Of a stretch of 64,000 nt of DNA, positions 36,991-46,330 are shown one piece after another; position 1 is the stretch's first letter; each line of letters starts with the position of its first letter. The stretch spans positions 142,412-206,411 of the forward strand of contig CAYMEV010000003.1 of assembly GCA_964389675.1 (NCBI GenBank), read 5' to 3'. A model generated the notes under the pieces. That model was not told where the DNA came from, did no database searches, and saw nothing but the letters and a program-made list of their open reading frames with translations. Origin of the DNA: CAYMEV01 sp964389675 [NCBI: uncultured Candidatus Sumerlaeota bacterium]. Lineage in GTDB: Bacteria > CAYMEV01. The position numbers were made by a program, and so were the translations under genes.

Positions 36991-37854
36991 ATGGATATTT
37001 TAGAAAAGATTAAGAACCTTGACAGAAGGATAATTTTCCTGATCATATTCCTGGCTGTAGCTGTTCCGATTTTAGTCCCTATAGGCCTGCCTGTAAAGCC
37101 CTCTCCCATTGTTCAGAAAGGTTATGACGCAGTTGAGGCACTTGATGAGGGATCGGTCGTGCTGGTATCCTTTGATTATGACCCGTCAGCTGAACCTGAG
37201 CTGTATCCGATGAGTGTTGCAGTGGTCAAGCACCTTATGAAGAAAAGGACAAAAATAATTACAATGGCTTTATGGCCTGCCGGTGCAAAGCTTGCAGAGG
37301 ATACACTCAAAGAGTCCGTTGCCTATATGGAAGCAGAGGAAAAATATACCCCTGTATACGGTGAAGATTATGCCAATATAGGATTTATGGCAGGAGGCCT
37401 TATTGTTATGACCTCAATAGGCAAGTCGCTTCCGAGAACATTTCCCGCGGATTTCTATAAGACCCCTGTTGAATCGCTTCCCATTATGAAGGGTGTTGAG
37501 AACTATTCAAATATTGATATGGTCATTACCCTTTCTGCAGGAGACCCCGGTGTCCCATACTGGGTCATGGTTGCGGCAACAAGCTATGGTAAGAGCCTGA
37601 TAGGCGGATGCACAGCTGTTTCAGCGCCTCAGCTTTATCCCTATGTCCAGTCAGGCCAGCTTACATCTCTTATCGGAGGGCTAAAAGGGGCAGCTGAATA
37701 TGAAACCCTGGCCAGTGTTCCTGCAAAAGCCACAAAGGGCATGGATTCTCAGTCGATTGCTCACCTTATGATAGTAATAATGATAATTATCGGAAATATT
37801 ACTTTCTTTGTTGAAAAACAGAGACTGAAAAAACTAAAGAAGAAAATAAGGTAA
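36991..37854 (+). CDS. Membrane-anchored alpha/beta protein of the MutL/DUF6754 cluster
   Basis: I place the start at 36991 because AAGGAGG lies at 36979-36985; an upstream in-frame ATG at 36967 overlaps the previous gene and has no site. The 287-residue product has one N-terminal membrane helix (IIFLIIFLAVAVPILVPIGL), a central Rossmann-like domain (SVVLVSFDYDPSAEPELYPMSVAVVKHLM, then KIITMALWPAGAKLAEDTL, IDMVITLSAGDPGVPYW, and SLIGGCTAVSAPQLYPYV) and a C-terminal helix followed by a Lys-rich tail. Between two helices whose ends are cytoplasmic, the central domain should lie outside the membrane. Function is unknown. Its folding pattern recalls the soluble part of the DUF6754 neighbour. Confidence 0.75.
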   Translation: MDILEKIKNLDRRIIFLIIFLAVAVPILVPIGLPVKPSPIVQKGYDAVEALDEGSVVLVSFDYDPSAEPELYPMSVAVVKHLMKKRTKIITMALWPAGAKLAEDTLKESVAYMEAEEKYTPVYGEDYANIGFMAGGLIVMTSIGKSLPRTFPADFYKTPVESLPIMKGVENYSNIDMVITLSAGDPGVPYWVMVAATSYGKSLIGGCTAVSAPQLYPYVQSGQLTSLIGGLKGAAEYETLASVPAKATKGMDSQSIAHLMIVIMIIIGNITFFVEKQRLKKLKKKIR

Positions 37855-37867
37855 AGGGAGGCAGATA

Positions 37868-38581
37868 ATGGAAGCAGTAGGTATTTGGTTAGCGGCTTTT
37901 TTGACACTTTGCATATTCAGCTTTTTATATAAAGACAATCCCTTCTATAAGTTTGCAGAACACTGCTTTGTGGGTGTATCTGCCGGGTTCTGGATGGCTA
38001 CCTATTATCATAATACCATAGACCCCAAGCTACTGAAGCCAATAGGGGATTTTATCTGGGAGCTTTCTAACAGCAATGTGAAGGTACTGGCAAAAATAAA
38101 CAATGAGCAGGTGGAGATCCAGGGGATAAGCCCCACATATTACTCCATCCTTCTGATCATCCCCCTTGTCTTTTCCATAATGCTTCTTATGAGGATCATT
38201 CCAAGGTTTTCATGGATGAGCAGAATGGGCATATCGCTTATGGTCGGTACAGGAGCGGGCCTTTATATTATAAATTACCTCAAATCAAATGTGGTAAGCC
38301 AGATATACAGCGCAATCGTCCCGATATTCAGCAACAGCAATGTAGGCTGGTGGGTTATCATAGGTAATTTTACACTCCTTTTCGGAACGCTTTTCGGCCT
38401 TCTTTACTTCTTTTTCTCCAAGGCTCATAAAGGTGCTTTCGGACTGGGTGCCAAGATAGGTATCTATTTCATAATGATATCCTTCGGTGTATCATTCGGC
38501 TATACAGTTATGGCAAGGGTCAGCCTTCTCATAGGCAGGCTTGATTTTCTTATAAACACCTGGCTTGGAGGGATAATATAA
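37868..38581 (+). CDS. Polytopic membrane protein closing the MutL/DUF6754 membrane set
   Basis: 237 residues, about six membrane helices. The N-terminus MEAVGIWLAAFLTLCIFSFLYKDNPFYKFAEH leads into VGVSAGFWMATYYH; the second half has a glycine-rich helix (GISLMVGTGAGLYIINYL) and ends in a short tail. GGGAGG lies eight bases before the ATG, and the previous gene ends 13 bp upstream. I recognise no function. Charged residues at helix ends (FLYKDNPFYKFAE) suggest a subunit that packs with others rather than a transporter of a known class. Confidence 0.75.
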   Translation: MEAVGIWLAAFLTLCIFSFLYKDNPFYKFAEHCFVGVSAGFWMATYYHNTIDPKLLKPIGDFIWELSNSNVKVLAKINNEQVEIQGISPTYYSILLIIPLVFSIMLLMRIIPRFSWMSRMGISLMVGTGAGLYIINYLKSNVVSQIYSAIVPIFSNSNVGWWVIIGNFTLLFGTLFGLLYFFFSKAHKGAFGLGAKIGIYFIMISFGVSFGYTVMARVSLLIGRLDFLINTWLGGII

Positions 38582-38586
38582 CTTTC

Positions 38587-39495
38587 ATGCCGGACCTGAG
38601 CACTGAGATATGCGGTATAAGGCTTGATAATCCATTGATACTGGCATCAGGCATACTGGGGGTCAACAGGGGATGCCTGAAGCGGGTTGAAATGGAGGGG
38701 GCTGGTGCAGTTACAATAAAGAGCATAAGCGTTGAGACCAGATCAGGCCATAACAGCCCGATAATTGTGCCATTTGATGGTGGTATGCTGAATGCTGTGG
38801 GCTATTCCAATCCGGGGCTGGAGGAAGCATACAGTGTTTTCAAGGGCCATGATGTCAATATCCCTGTATTTGCCAGTATTATAGGCCAGAAACCTGATGA
38901 TTTTGCAAAGATCATTGAGAGATTTGAAGATATTGAATTCTGCGGGTATGAGATCCCTGTCTCATGCCCGCATACACCAGGATTCGGGACTATGGGGGGG
39001 CAGGACAGCCCTGATTTTATAAGGTCGGTCCTGAAGAGAATAAAGGAAATAACCTCAAGGCCGGTATTTGTGAAGATACCCCCGATTGACAGAAATATAG
39101 GGGATTATGGCAGAATGATAGAGGATGCGGGGGCATCGGGGATCACAGCTGTCAATACAGCAGGCCCGGGTATGATAATTGATATAGAATCCAGAAGGCC
39201 CTTCCTGGGATTTAAGAAGGGGGGGCTGAGCGGCCCTGCTCTCAGGCCTATAGCTGTAAGGTGTGTTTATGAGCTTTATGAAGCGGTCAAAATACCCGTT
39301 ATAGGCACAGGAGGGATCACCACAGGTGAGGATGCTGTTGAAATGATAATGGCCGGTGCAAGTGCCCTGGGTATCGGCACAGCAGTATATTTCAGGGGAT
39401 TGAACGCCTTTTCCAAGATCAGGGCGGAGATCCAGGACTGGCTTTCCAGGCATGAAATAAGCGATATAAGTGCTATCAAAGGCACCGCTCATTAA
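38587..39495 (+). CDS. Dihydroorotate-dehydrogenase-like flavoprotein (PyrD type 1 family)
   Basis: 302 residues, an FMN-binding TIM barrel with the PyrD plan: DNPLILASGILG at the N-terminus, GMLNAVGYSNPG, the active-site loop with Cys in VSCPHTPGFG, then VNTAGPGMIIDIESRRP, GGLSGPALRPIAVR, and the phosphate site GTGGITTGEDAVEMIMAGA. In canonical enzymes the loop reads N(V/L)SCPN; here the first Asn is Pro and the last is His, so orotate contacts may be altered. No other pyrimidine genes are nearby; it starts 5 bp after a membrane-protein gene and probably belongs to the same transcript. It could be a true PyrDB-like enzyme or a relative with another substrate. The assignment to the family is firm. 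Confidence 0.85.
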   Translation: MPDLSTEICGIRLDNPLILASGILGVNRGCLKRVEMEGAGAVTIKSISVETRSGHNSPIIVPFDGGMLNAVGYSNPGLEEAYSVFKGHDVNIPVFASIIGQKPDDFAKIIERFEDIEFCGYEIPVSCPHTPGFGTMGGQDSPDFIRSVLKRIKEITSRPVFVKIPPIDRNIGDYGRMIEDAGASGITAVNTAGPGMIIDIESRRPFLGFKKGGLSGPALRPIAVRCVYELYEAVKIPVIGTGGITTGEDAVEMIMAGASALGIGTAVYFRGLNAFSKIRAEIQDWLSRHEISDISAIKGTAH

Positions 39496-39534
39496 AATAA
39501 AATTGTTATTTTAAGAATATTATTCATTTTTAGA

Positions 39535-39563
39535 TTGATATTTTTGCGTTACTATGATATAAT
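39535..39563 (+). promoter_or_regulatory. Near-consensus sigma-70-type promoter of the subtilase gene
   Basis: TTGATA (39535-39540), a 17-base spacer and a perfect TATAAT (39558-39563) preceded by TG at 39555-39556 (extended -10). Transcription should start near 39570; AGGAGG follows at about 39582. Confidence 0.75.
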
Positions 39564-39592
39564 AAAACAAACAAAACACAAGGAGGGATTCT

Positions 39593-42500
39593 ATGCTTTT
39601 CGGAGCTAAAGGCAAGTGGATGCCGGCAGTTATTGTGCTGGCGATGTTTTTCTGCTTCAGCTTTGCATTAACAGCAACAACTGAAGCAAACGAGGCTTAC
39701 AACAGCGGGGAGAGTTATAAAGTTTCATTCGGGGAAAGGCCTCATATCGACCTGGATTCAATTCCAGAAGAGGCTTATGAGAAGGGAAGAATAAGTATCA
39801 AGTTTCAGCCTGACATCAGGCAGATGAACCTGGGCAAATTGATCAGTGCTGAAGCGCTTGATCATGTTGTCTTAAATATTGCAGAGATTGATGCCCTTAA
39901 TATGAAATATGGCGTGAAACAGTACAAGGCCATGCTTAACCGCCTTTATGATGTTTCACCTGCATCAGCCCAGTATAAGGAAAGGCACAAAGCATGGGGG
40001 TTTGATCTCTGGTATGAACTTACACTGGATAAGGATGCAGATATCATTGATGCTGTAAAGAGCTACTCCAGCCTTTCATGCATAGCAGTCGCAGAGCCTG
40101 TCTATAAGAAGACCAGGCCTGTAGCCGATTCTGTAAAAGAGCTGAAAGCTGTGGGCAATAATACCAAGTTTGAACCTGACGATACCTATTATTACGGCAA
40201 TCAGTGGCATTATTACAACTACGGCCAGGAGATAGATGGCCAGGTCGGAACAGCAGGCTGTGACGTTGATGCCCAGAATGCATGGGATATTGAAAAGGGC
40301 AACAGCAATGTAATAGTAGCGGTAATGGACGGCGGTATTGATTATGACCATGAGGATATTGCTGATAACATGTGGTCAGGGATAGGCCCGGACGGTACAG
40401 GTACTGTCGCTGATGACCACGGGACACATACATCAGGCACCATTTCAGCTGTCACAAATAACAGCCTTGGTGTGGCAGGGCTCGCGGGAGGAAGCGGGAC
40501 AGGCGACGGCGTCAGGCTCATGAGTATTGATATATTTGACGGGAGCCACGGGCTTTCAATGTATGAGATCTATGCATACGGCGCTGATAATAATGCATGC
40601 ATATCCCAGAACAGCTGGGGCTATACTTATGCTGGATCTTATGAACAAGCCTGCCTTGACGGTATTGATTATTTTATCGCAAACGGCGGGGGAAGCGTCA
40701 TGTCTGGCGGTATCGTAATATTTGCCGCTGGTAATGATGGTAGTGATGATGACTGGTATCCGGGCTACTATTCACCCTGTATGGCAGTAGCAGGGACAGA
40801 CAACCAGGATGTAATGTATGATGATACAGGCATTGGCGGTGGTGCTTCAAACTACGGTACATGGGTTGAGATATCTGCACCTGCCGTAGATGTTGCAAGC
40901 ACTGTTACAATGGAAAATTCTTATGGAAAATACCTGTTTTATACAGGTACTTCAATGGCATGCCCGCATGTATCCGGTGCTGCAGCTCTGATAGTATCCT
41001 ATGCAGCAAGGAACGGCCTTATACTTTCAAAGACGCAGGTATGGAACATACTTGTTGATAATACTGATGATCATTACTCTGTTAATCCGTCTTATATTGG
41101 CAAGCTGGGAAGCGGAAGGCTGAATGCCTATGCAGCGCTTCAGGAAGTCCAGGGTATGATCGGTGGTGTTGAGAACCCGACCAATTTTGCCTCAAATCCT
41201 GTCTCCCAGACAGAAATAGACCTGACATGGCAGAGGAATTCAAGCAATAATTCTGTTATGGTTGTATGGAATTCAACCAATACATTCGGCACACCTGTTG
41301 ACGGTACAAGCTACAGCGTTGGAAATACGATATCAGGCGGAGGGACAGTCCTCTACAGGGGAAGCCAGACCAGTTATGACCATACAGGGCTTACTCCGGG
41401 GACTGTGTATTATTATAAGGCATTTTCATATAATGGATCGAATGAATACTCTTCAGGCGTTACAACAAGTGCCGCTACTCAGTGCGGGGCTGTAAGCTCC
41501 TTCCCGTATACGCAGGATTTCAATGCATCCACAACCTGTCCTGCATGCTGGTCTGTCGTCGATAATCAGGGCAATGGCCAGGTATGGACATTCGGGACTG
41601 TAACAAACGGCCTTTCCGGAACAACCGGAAACTATGCACTGCTGGACAGCGACGGCTACGGAAGCGGAAATACGCAGAATTCAGACCTCGTTTCACCTAC
41701 ATTTGATTTTACAGGCCTGACAGATGTAACACTTGAATTTACGCATTATTTCAGGCAATACGAATCAGCATCAACCGTTACCTTTGCATACAGCACAAAC
41801 AACGGTTCAAGCTGGACCCCTGTCCAGACATGGGAAGTTACTACATCCAATCCTGCTACCTTCAGCCAGGGTTTCCCGTCCCTTGCAGGCCAGTCCCAGG
41901 TCAAGTTCAAATGGAATTATACAGGTACATGGGGTTATTACTGGTGTGTTGATGATATCATTGTCAATGCAGATACCCAGTCAACCACACATAATGTCAC
42001 TCTGGTTGCAAATCCAGCCGGTATAGGGATAGTCGTATCAGGAGGCGGTGAATACCAGACTGATGCAGTTGTTAACATACATACCTATTTTGATCAGAAG
42101 GGCTATGTCTTTGTTGAATGGAGAGGTGTGGAGGAGCAAAAGGCCATAGGGGATGAGGATTTACTTGATGATCCTTATTCACCGTCAACCTTTTTCACAA
42201 TGCCGAATACTGATGTTGCACTGGAGGCTGTCTGGGTTGAAGAAACAGGTGATTATACTCCTGCATTTATAAGCCTTGCTGAGAACTCAGTTCAGGGTAT
42301 ATGGAAATGGACATACAGCTCATTAAAATCAAATGATATTGATTCAAAGGGCTCCACATGGGTCAAGCTTCTTGGTGATATTACTGCATCAAAGATGATG
42401 GCAGGCGATATATCCGGCGATGGAAATATGGAGATTGTAGCTCTGATACCGGGAATGGGCCTTTATTATTATGATATTATTGCTGAGACATGGACAAGCA

Positions 42501-43324
42501 TTATCGGAGATGCTGCAGGGATCACGGAATTTACCCTTGCAAAGACACAGGCAGGCGGTCCTCTTGAGGTGGTTGCATCATTTACGGCAAATGGAATCCA
42601 GAAATGGACATTCGGGGGATCATGGACGGCCATAAACACCATGTCAGCCGATATACTTGCTGCCGGAGACATCAACCGGGATGTAGATGCTATTGATGAG
42701 CTCATAGTTGTATTTACAGACTATTCCGGATACTTCCTCTATGATTTTACCACATCAAGCTTTACCAATATTATAAATATCAGCCCGTCACAGGTGGCAG
42801 TTGCAGATGTAACAAATGACGGCTATAATGAACTGGTCACTGTTTTTGACGGTTTTGGCATCTATGTTGTCAGATACCTTCCTGAAAAGGGCCTTGATAT
42901 GAAGAAGGCAGGAGATATGAATCCTGATTTTGACCTTATCATGGATATACCCGAGAACCATGTCTGGGTTTCCAAGGGAGGCATTCCAAAGGGATTCCAG
43001 TTCAACAGGATCACATATGCCTCGCCGGAAGAGGGCCATTATATCGGGACAGGTGATATAAACGGGACAGCCGGAGCAGAGGTTATGTTCACCTATACTG
43101 ACGGCAGGACCTACTGTTATTCTTACGATGCAAAGGGATGGACAACACTTGTAATGGCCGGGTTCAAGAGAATGATCACCGGGAAGTTCACAGGCGGAGC
43201 AAAGGATGACATAATTGCATGTGAATCTTCATCTGGAAGCGTTTATCTGAGAAAGACATCCACCGGAGCATGGGAGATAATGGCGGCCAATGGCGATGCA
43301 AGCGCTATGACAGCACTTGAATAA
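39593..43324 (+). CDS. Secreted multidomain subtilisin-family (S8) serine protease
   Basis: 1243 residues. A signal peptide (ends near residue 30) and a propeptide region precede the S8 catalytic domain: Asp246 in VMDGGIDYDHEDI, His279 in DDHGTHTSGT, oxyanion Asn in QNSWGY, and Ser454 in GTSMACPHVSGAAAL. After it come a fibronectin-III-like domain (~525-610), a MAM/cleaved-adhesin-like beta domain (FPYTQDFNASTTCPACWSV onward), an InlB B-repeat-like unit (HNVTLVANPAGIGIVVSGGG) and a C-terminal region of propeller-like FG-GAP-type repeats (DISGDGNMEIVAL, DVTNDGYNELVTV, DINGTAGAEVMF). It is expected outside the cell or on its surface. It has its own promoter and terminator, so it is monocistronic. 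Confidence 0.93.
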   Translation: MLFGAKGKWMPAVIVLAMFFCFSFALTATTEANEAYNSGESYKVSFGERPHIDLDSIPEEAYEKGRISIKFQPDIRQMNLGKLISAEALDHVVLNIAEIDALNMKYGVKQYKAMLNRLYDVSPASAQYKERHKAWGFDLWYELTLDKDADIIDAVKSYSSLSCIAVAEPVYKKTRPVADSVKELKAVGNNTKFEPDDTYYYGNQWHYYNYGQEIDGQVGTAGCDVDAQNAWDIEKGNSNVIVAVMDGGIDYDHEDIADNMWSGIGPDGTGTVADDHGTHTSGTISAVTNNSLGVAGLAGGSGTGDGVRLMSIDIFDGSHGLSMYEIYAYGADNNACISQNSWGYTYAGSYEQACLDGIDYFIANGGGSVMSGGIVIFAAGNDGSDDDWYPGYYSPCMAVAGTDNQDVMYDDTGIGGGASNYGTWVEISAPAVDVASTVTMENSYGKYLFYTGTSMACPHVSGAAALIVSYAARNGLILSKTQVWNILVDNTDDHYSVNPSYIGKLGSGRLNAYAALQEVQGMIGGVENPTNFASNPVSQTEIDLTWQRNSSNNSVMVVWNSTNTFGTPVDGTSYSVGNTISGGGTVLYRGSQTSYDHTGLTPGTVYYYKAFSYNGSNEYSSGVTTSAATQCGAVSSFPYTQDFNASTTCPACWSVVDNQGNGQVWTFGTVTNGLSGTTGNYALLDSDGYGSGNTQNSDLVSPTFDFTGLTDVTLEFTHYFRQYESASTVTFAYSTNNGSSWTPVQTWEVTTSNPATFSQGFPSLAGQSQVKFKWNYTGTWGYYWCVDDIIVNADTQSTTHNVTLVANPAGIGIVVSGGGEYQTDAVVNIHTYFDQKGYVFVEWRGVEEQKAIGDEDLLDDPYSPSTFFTMPNTDVALEAVWVEETGDYTPAFISLAENSVQGIWKWTYSSLKSNDIDSKGSTWVKLLGDITASKMMAGDISGDGNMEIVALIPGMGLYYYDIIAETWTSIIGDAAGITEFTLAKTQAGGPLEVVASFTANGIQKWTFGGSWTAINTMSADILAAGDINRDVDAIDELIVVFTDYSGYFLYDFTTSSFTNIINISPSQVAVADVTNDGYNELVTVFDGFGIYVVRYLPEKGLDMKKAGDMNPDFDLIMDIPENHVWVSKGGIPKGFQFNRITYASPEEGHYIGTGDINGTAGAEVMFTYTDGRTYCYSYDAKGWTTLVMAGFKRMITGKFTGGAKDDIIACESSSGSVYLRKTSTGAWEIMAANGDASAMTALE

Positions 43325-43343
43325 ACCTGATACATATAAGAAA

Positions 43344-43374
43344 GGGCAGTGCATTTGCACTGTCCTTTTTTTTT
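43344..43374 (+). terminator. Rho-independent terminator after the subtilase gene
   Basis: A ten-base-pair stem, GGGCAGTGCA (43344-43353) with TGCACTGTCC (43356-43365), contains one G-U pair and is followed by nine T residues (43366-43374). It lies 20 bp after the stop codon. The loop is tight (two bases in the full pairing), so the outermost pairs of the apex may open. Confidence 0.9.
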
Positions 43375-43449
43375 GCTGAAATAATGATTCCATGTTAGTA
43401 TGCCTCAGTTAAAAAATTTTATGAGTTTTTATGGAAGGGTACAGAGAAA

Positions 43450-44226
43450 TTGAAGAGTGATAAAAGATCTGTAATGGTCTGGCAGGCATTCATTCTGCTA
43501 TCAGCTTTTTTATTCCTGAAGACAGATGTATCAGCAGAGGATTATTATATGAGGTTTTATTCAGGCTGGGATTTCAGGATGTCTGCTGAATGGAAGGATA
43601 CTGACTGCAGTGACACAACAAATACGCCCGTTTACGGATGCGGATACTCCTCTGAGGGAAAAGCCGGGGATACAGTATTATTTGACGGATTTCTCGGCTG
43701 GAGGATTAATGATGCCTTTTTCATAGAGGCTGGGTTCCTTTACAGGCCTGATACAGGCTTTGAAGGACAGGTGAATTATCCAGATGCCGGTGAAAACCAG
43801 CCAGTCAGCGCTGATATTGAGTCATTAGCAGGGGTCATCGGGATGAGTGTGGACATACCGGAGCTTCTCAATATGGGTGGGGGCAGTTTCAAGCCCTATA
43901 TCTCAATTCATGCAGGCATATCAAGAAACAGGGTAAGCAATTTCTGTATGTATTTTCCTGACCTGGAGACACCTCATAATTTCATAGTGCCGGGCGGGAC
44001 GGAAACAGGCCTCTGCTACAGCATGGCAGTCGGAAGCTGTTTTTTAATAAGCAGTCATATCGGGATCGATGTGGAGGCTCACTATACCAGTTTTGGGAAA
44101 ATGGCAACCCCCAGCGGTAACGGTATTATGGAAAGGGCAGGGGAGACCATTGTAATTCCTGTGAACGGCACTGAGGCAGAACTGAAGACAGCAGGCATCA
44201 GAGCCGGGTTAAGGTATCTTTTTTAA
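43450..44226 (+). CDS. Outer-membrane beta-barrel-like protein (OmpW/OMP_b-brl type)
   Basis: 258 residues starting at a TTG with GAAGGG about eleven bases upstream; this start gives the signal peptide a Lys-rich n-region (MKSDKRS) before the hydrophobic core and a cleavage site after VSA. The mature part alternates polar and hydrophobic residues, is rich in Gly, Tyr and Phe, and ends in AGLRYLF with a terminal Phe, the usual outer-membrane insertion signal. Segments such as GFLGWRINDAFFIEAGFLYRP and KPYISIHAGISRNR look like barrel hairpins. Two Cys pairs (DCSDTTNTPVYGCGY) occur in the first loop. Role unknown; the LTA-synthase-like gene follows by 24 bp and may be co-transcribed. Confidence 0.75.
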   Translation: MKSDKRSVMVWQAFILLSAFLFLKTDVSAEDYYMRFYSGWDFRMSAEWKDTDCSDTTNTPVYGCGYSSEGKAGDTVLFDGFLGWRINDAFFIEAGFLYRPDTGFEGQVNYPDAGENQPVSADIESLAGVIGMSVDIPELLNMGGGSFKPYISIHAGISRNRVSNFCMYFPDLETPHNFIVPGGTETGLCYSMAVGSCFLISSHIGIDVEAHYTSFGKMATPSGNGIMERAGETIVIPVNGTEAELKTAGIRAGLRYLF

Positions 44227-44250
44227 GAAGGCTTTTTTGAGGATAATATT

Positions 44251-46257
44251 ATGAGAAACCATAGATTCGATATTCCAAAAGCAGTTCAATTCCTGTTCTG
44301 CGTTTTTTTAACCCTTTTCTGTGTGAACCTGATATACAGGCTTGCCTTTCTGGTATTCTTCAAGCCCTCAGGCATGTCATTTTATTCGCATGATATGCTT
44401 TATGCTACATACCTGGGCATCAAGTTTGACCTCAGACTGACAGCATTTATTATTCTGCCTCTTCTGATCCTTGCATATTTCATCGGGAAAAGGCTGATCT
44501 GCACAAAATGGATAAGAATAGCTGTAAATATCTACATAACAGCCTGCTTCATGATGATGCTCGTTTTTTTCGGCTTTGATTTTGGCGTGTACAGCTATAT
44601 AAGGAACAGGATAAACTCATCCCTCTTTATGTTCCTTGACAATCCGGATATATCCTTTTCGATGATCTGTCAGTCATACCCTGTTTTCTGGATATCATCA
44701 GGGTTTATTGTATTATCTCTGTTATTTGGCATCTTTATATTCAGAAAAGCATATTCATTCTCAAAAAGTGACTCTGAACCGGGCAAAAAAACAGGCTTTA
44801 CTGCCTATCTGATATTCACCCTGCTTGTCCTGGCTGTCATGTACGGCAGGGTATCACGGTTTCCCCTGAGGTGGAGCGAGGCATATTTCACCACAGACGG
44901 CTTTGTGAGCAATTATACATTCAATCCGGTCTTGTATTTCTATGACAGCTTCAAGGTAAAGCCCCATAATTATGACCTGAAGGAAGCGCAGAAGGCATAT
45001 TCAGTCCTTGCTGATTTCTATGGAATTGAAAGCCCGGCTGAAGGTGATTTAAGCCTTTTAAGGCGTATAAAACCAGAGCAGAGGTTTGATGTACAGCCGA
45101 ATATAGTGATCATACTTCTTGAAACATTTGCATCATTCAAGACAGGTGCATTCGGGAACCAGCTTGATCCTTCGCCGAATTTTGACAGGCTTTCAAAGGA
45201 AGGACTGCTTTTTAAGAGATTCTATGTACCCATGGAAAATACATCAAGGTCCATATTCTGTTCTCTTTTCGGTATACCTGATGTAAGTGCGGGTTATTAT
45301 TCATCAAAGAACCCCCTTGTTGTCGAACAGCATACCATACTCAATGCACTTAAGGACCATGAAAAGCTTTATTTTCTCGGAGGAAGCGCAAACTGGGGGA
45401 ACATAAGGGGAATACTGTCATATAATATTGAGGGCCTGAAAATTTATGAGGAGGGTTCATATTCATCACCCGTCCATGATGTGTGGGGGATCTCGGATGC
45501 TGACCTTTTCTTTGAAGCAAATGAGGTTCTTTCAGAAACAGGTGAGCCGTTCTTTGCATTCATCCAGACAGCAGGAAATCACAGGCCCTTTAAGATCCCT
45601 GATGATCCGAAAGGCTTCATAGAGGAGGATATTGATGAGGCTGTCCTTGCCGAGAACGGGTTCTATTCACTGAAGGAGTATAACGGGTTCAGGTTCCTTG
45701 ACCACTGTCTCGGTTATTATTTCAGCATTGCAGGGAATGAAGGATATTTTGAAAATACAATTTTTATAATATACGGGGACCACGGGACAAACGGAGGCGC
45801 CATAGACAGAAGGTTCGGCGACCTGGCACTGGCTTCATACAGTGTCCCGATGCTTATATACTCGCCAAAGCTTATAAGTGAGCCGGAAATTATAGAGAAA
45901 ACTGCAAGTTCGCTGGATATAATGCCTACTATTGCCGGCCTTGCAGGAAAGCCGTATATCAATAAAACACTGGGAAGAGACCTCTTCGATACAGAGTGCA
46001 AAGTGCCGAACATCGCATTTACATTTACCCCTTTCAGGAATCCGCCGAGATACGGGCTGCTGATGGATGAATTTTATGTAAATGTCGAGCCTGATGGTAA
46101 TTACAGCCTCTTTTACCGGGATAAGGAAATGGGATATTCGGATATAAAGGGAAAGTTTCCCGAAAAGGCAGAATATATGGCCGGGCTTTGCAGGTCAATA
46201 TACGAATACTCAAGATATCTGCTGTATAATAATAAGAAGATCGCAGACAGGGAATAA
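44251..46257 (+). CDS. LTA-synthase-like phosphoglycerol transferase / sulfatase-fold membrane enzyme
   Basis: 668 residues: five N-terminal membrane helices (within ~1-190) then an extracytoplasmic alkaline-phosphatase-superfamily domain. The metal-binding LLETFASFKTG and the catalytic Thr331 in MENTSRSIFCSLFG correspond to the Thr nucleophile of LtaS; IIYGDHGTNGG provides further metal ligands. In Gram-positive bacteria this family polymerises lipoteichoic acid; in diderms related proteins transfer phosphoglycerol or phosphoethanolamine to periplasmic glucans or lipids, which is more likely here. The start is at ATG 44251 with a weak purine stretch upstream; it follows the barrel-protein gene closely. 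The adjacent epimerase gene has its own promoter. Confidence 0.88.
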   Translation: MRNHRFDIPKAVQFLFCVFLTLFCVNLIYRLAFLVFFKPSGMSFYSHDMLYATYLGIKFDLRLTAFIILPLLILAYFIGKRLICTKWIRIAVNIYITACFMMMLVFFGFDFGVYSYIRNRINSSLFMFLDNPDISFSMICQSYPVFWISSGFIVLSLLFGIFIFRKAYSFSKSDSEPGKKTGFTAYLIFTLLVLAVMYGRVSRFPLRWSEAYFTTDGFVSNYTFNPVLYFYDSFKVKPHNYDLKEAQKAYSVLADFYGIESPAEGDLSLLRRIKPEQRFDVQPNIVIILLETFASFKTGAFGNQLDPSPNFDRLSKEGLLFKRFYVPMENTSRSIFCSLFGIPDVSAGYYSSKNPLVVEQHTILNALKDHEKLYFLGGSANWGNIRGILSYNIEGLKIYEEGSYSSPVHDVWGISDADLFFEANEVLSETGEPFFAFIQTAGNHRPFKIPDDPKGFIEEDIDEAVLAENGFYSLKEYNGFRFLDHCLGYYFSIAGNEGYFENTIFIIYGDHGTNGGAIDRRFGDLALASYSVPMLIYSPKLISEPEIIEKTASSLDIMPTIAGLAGKPYINKTLGRDLFDTECKVPNIAFTFTPFRNPPRYGLLMDEFYVNVEPDGNYSLFYRDKEMGYSDIKGKFPEKAEYMAGLCRSIYEYSRYLLYNNKKIADRE

Positions 46258-46287
46258 GGGCACCTGTTTTATATTTCCTGCATTTTA

Positions 46288-46315
46288 TTGATATTATAGT
46301 TTTGAATTATATTAT
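46288..46315 (+). promoter_or_regulatory. Sigma-70-type promoter of the epimerase gene
   Basis: TTGATA (46288-46293), a 16-base spacer and TATTAT (46310-46315). It lies 15 bp before the start codon, so the mRNA leader would be very short. The assignment is by consensus match only. Confidence 0.5.
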
Positions 46316-46330
46316 TCAAGGGGGATTATT

